Source of the DNA: an uncultured Eubacteriales bacterium
GTDB lineage: Bacteria > Bacillota > Clostridia > Oscillospirales > CAG-272
NCBI GenBank assembly: GCA_934446485.1
Contig: CAKSEM010000071.1
Span: forward strand, 1 to 7,147
Direction of reading: 5' to 3'
Length of the DNA stretch: 7,147 nt
Shown here: positions 5,817 to 7,147 of the stretch, piece after piece
Layout of the letters: every line of letters begins with the position of its first letter
How positions within the stretch are numbered: position 1 is the stretch's first letter
The notes under the pieces: model-generated
Told to the model about the DNA's origin: nothing
The model's database searches: none
The model's input: only the letters and a program-made list of their open reading frames with translations
Made by a program: the position numbers and the translations under genes

Positions 5817-7147
5817 TCAGAGGCTTGACGGATTAAGATCCGCCGTAACGCGAACGATATTCGATCGACCGCTCGCCGAAAAGTCGGTAAGCAGAGCCGA
5901 AATCAGTGCGCGTGTGCGCCGATTCAGGCGGCACTTAATAACGAATCTCATGCGGTATACGTTCTGTACCCTGTAGACCGGTGCTTCAAACGGTCCGTAG
6001 ATTATCGCCCTGATGTCGGAATACTCGTCCCTCAGGTATTCCCTGAGACGTTCACTCAAACGTACGGTAGCCTGTCCGAGCTTGGCTTCGTCCGGCGACT
6101 GTACGGTTATGAGTGCAATATCGCAGAACGGCGGGAACGTCAGCTCGCGCCGTATTCGTATCTCCCGACTGTAAAATTCCGCGTAATCCTGTGCCGCGGC
6201 AAGAGTTATCACGTCGTTCTGCGGACAGAAGGTCTGTATTACGGATTCCCCCGCCTCCGACGCGCGCCCAGCACGCCCGATGACCTGCGTCAGCATGGAA
6301 AATGTGCGCTCATTTGCCCTGTAATCGTCGAGGTACAGCGATGAATCCGCATTGAGCACGCCGACCGTAGTGACGCGCGGGAAATCGTGCCCTTTGGTCA
6401 CCATCTGTGTACCGAGCAGCACATCTGCGCTGCCGTCGCGAAACGACGAAAGCAGCTCCTCATGCGCATCCTTACCGGTCGTTGTGTCGTGATCCATACG
6501 GACGACGCGTGCGTTGGGATAAAGGCGCACAAGCTCACTCTCGGCAAGCTGTGTCCCGCACCCCGTAAACATGAAGTGCTCGCTGCCGCAGTCGGGGCAC
6601 TTCTCCGGCACGGGTGCACTGTATCCGCACATATGGCAACGCAAATATCCGCTCGTCCGACGCACCTCGGCATAGCCTTCCCCCGCCTCACGCTCATGCG
6701 GGATCGACGCGCCGCGCCTGACGTGATACGTCATGGTGACGGAACAGTGCGGACATCGGACGGCGCTGCCGCAGTTTCTGCATGTGACGGCGCTGTTGTA
6801 GCCGCGCCGATTCAGAAACAGTATCGTTTGCCGCCCGCCGTCAAGATTCTCCCCTATCTTAGATATCAGAGAGCGGCTGAGCGGAGACGTGTTGCCGGAC
6901 GCGAGCTCAGCACGCATATCGCACACCTCAACGTGCGGCAGCTCGGCCCCACCGTATCGCGAGGTCAGCGAAACGAGCGTATACCTGCCGCTCATCGCGC
7001 GGTAGTAGCTGACAATGGACGGAGTAGCCGACGCAAGCACGAGCGAAGCGCCGGTCTCTCCGCAGCGGAAGCTGGCAACATCGTGCGCCGAATACTTCGG
7101 ATTAGTGTCCGATTTATATGTATGTTCGTGCTCTTCATCTATAACTA
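5817..7147 (-). CDS. priA: Primosomal protein N' (PriA helicase), C-terminal part, cut by the window edge
   Basis: PriA is the 3'-to-5' DNA helicase that recognises stalled or repaired replication forks and starts reloading of the replicative helicase. The reading frame is open to the right edge, so only about 442 C-terminal residues of a protein usually over 700 long are present. Numbering from the first complete codon, they begin with the Walker B region (VIDEEHEHTYK, 1-11), then ASATPS (38-43), helicase motif V (GTQMVTKGHDFP) and motif VI (QVIGRAGR). All eight zinc-binding cysteines are present as four pairs (122/125, 131/134, 170/173, 183/186). The gap between the second and third pairs is longer than usual, with an insertion of about 21 residues. 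The TGA stop lies 35 nt before def. A GTG at 7040 falls within the helicase core and is not the real start. Identity is secure from the motifs; the DNA-binding N-terminus and Walker A motif lie outside the window. Confidence 0.97.
   Translation of the reverse strand, partial: VIDEEHEHTYKSDTNPKYSAHDVASFRCGETGASLVLASATPSIVSYYRAMSGRYTLVSLTSRYGGAELPHVEVCDMRAELASGNTSPLSRSLISKIGENLDGGRQTILFLNRRGYNSAVTCRNCGSAVRCPHCSVTMTYHVRRGASIPHEREAGEGYAEVRRTSGYLRCHMCGYSAPVPEKCPDCGSEHFMFTGCGTQLAESELVRLYPNARVVRMDHDTTTGKDAHEELLSSFRDGSADVLLGTQMVTKGHDFPRVTTVGVLNADSSLYLDDYRANERTFSMLTQVIGRAGRASEAGESVIQTFCPQNDVITLAAAQDYAEFYSREIRIRRELTFPPFCDIALITVQSPDEAKLGQATVRLSERLREYLRDEYSDIRAIIYGPFEAPVYRVQNVYRMRFVIKCRLNRRTRALISALLTDFSASGRSNIVRVTADLNPSSL

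Noticed and set aside
4931..5836. A 301-codon open frame on the plus strand across def, the gap and fmt
   Set aside because: It is antisense to two genes with complete catalytic motifs, its product is rich in serine and arginine as expected from a reversed GC-rich gene, and it resembles no family.
1..7147. tRNA, rRNA, CRISPR arrays, insertion sequences, prophage or defence genes
   Set aside because: Nearly the whole window is taken up by seven housekeeping genes; no cloverleaf-like segment, spaced repeat array, transposase or terminal inverted repeats were seen.

Overview
The window is a run of seven genes, all on the minus strand, read from high to low coordinates: priA (3' part only, entering from the right edge), def, fmt, a YugP-type membrane zinc peptidase, rsmB, rlmN and a PP2C protein phosphatase (prpC/stp). 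No RNA gene, mobile element, CRISPR array or credible plus-strand gene was seen. This gene order is a recurrent cluster of Firmicutes, especially Clostridia, where a PASTA Ser/Thr kinase and rsgA often follow the phosphatase. By eye the base composition is fairly GC-rich and ATA isoleucine codons are frequent. Together this suggests a GC-rich member of Clostridia; genus and species cannot be told from this window.

Layout. 5817-7147: helicase and zinc-binding half of PriA. 5296-5781: peptide deformylase. 5107-5295: a 189-bp non-coding gap rich in inverted repeats. 4159-5106: methionyl-tRNA formyltransferase. 3411-4115: membrane zinc metallopeptidase. 2048-3406: RsmB, with a GTG start. 1000-2043: RlmN. 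827-999: an AT-rich gap with a strong sigma-A-type promoter and a leader of about 100 nt that can fold. 38-826: the phosphatase. 1-37: a short hairpin and a possible ribosome binding site for a gene lying beyond the left edge.

How the genes fit together. Fmt adds the formyl group to initiator Met-tRNA and Def removes it from finished proteins. RsmB methylates 16S rRNA, and RlmN methylates 23S rRNA and some tRNAs. These four therefore serve translation initiation, nascent-protein processing and ribosome modification. The peptidase/rsmB and rsmB/rlmN junctions are built alike: the upstream TGA stop lies inside the next gene's Shine-Dalgarno sequence and a 4-nt gap precedes the start, which suggests translational coupling. 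The phosphatase has its own promoter and probably begins a signalling unit that can be transcribed apart from the translation genes.

This is mostly ordinary housekeeping DNA and I found no evidence of a new biological system. The points most worth a second look are the promoter and folded leader of the phosphatase gene, the inverted repeats between def and fmt, and an insertion of about 21 residues inside the zinc-binding region of PriA.
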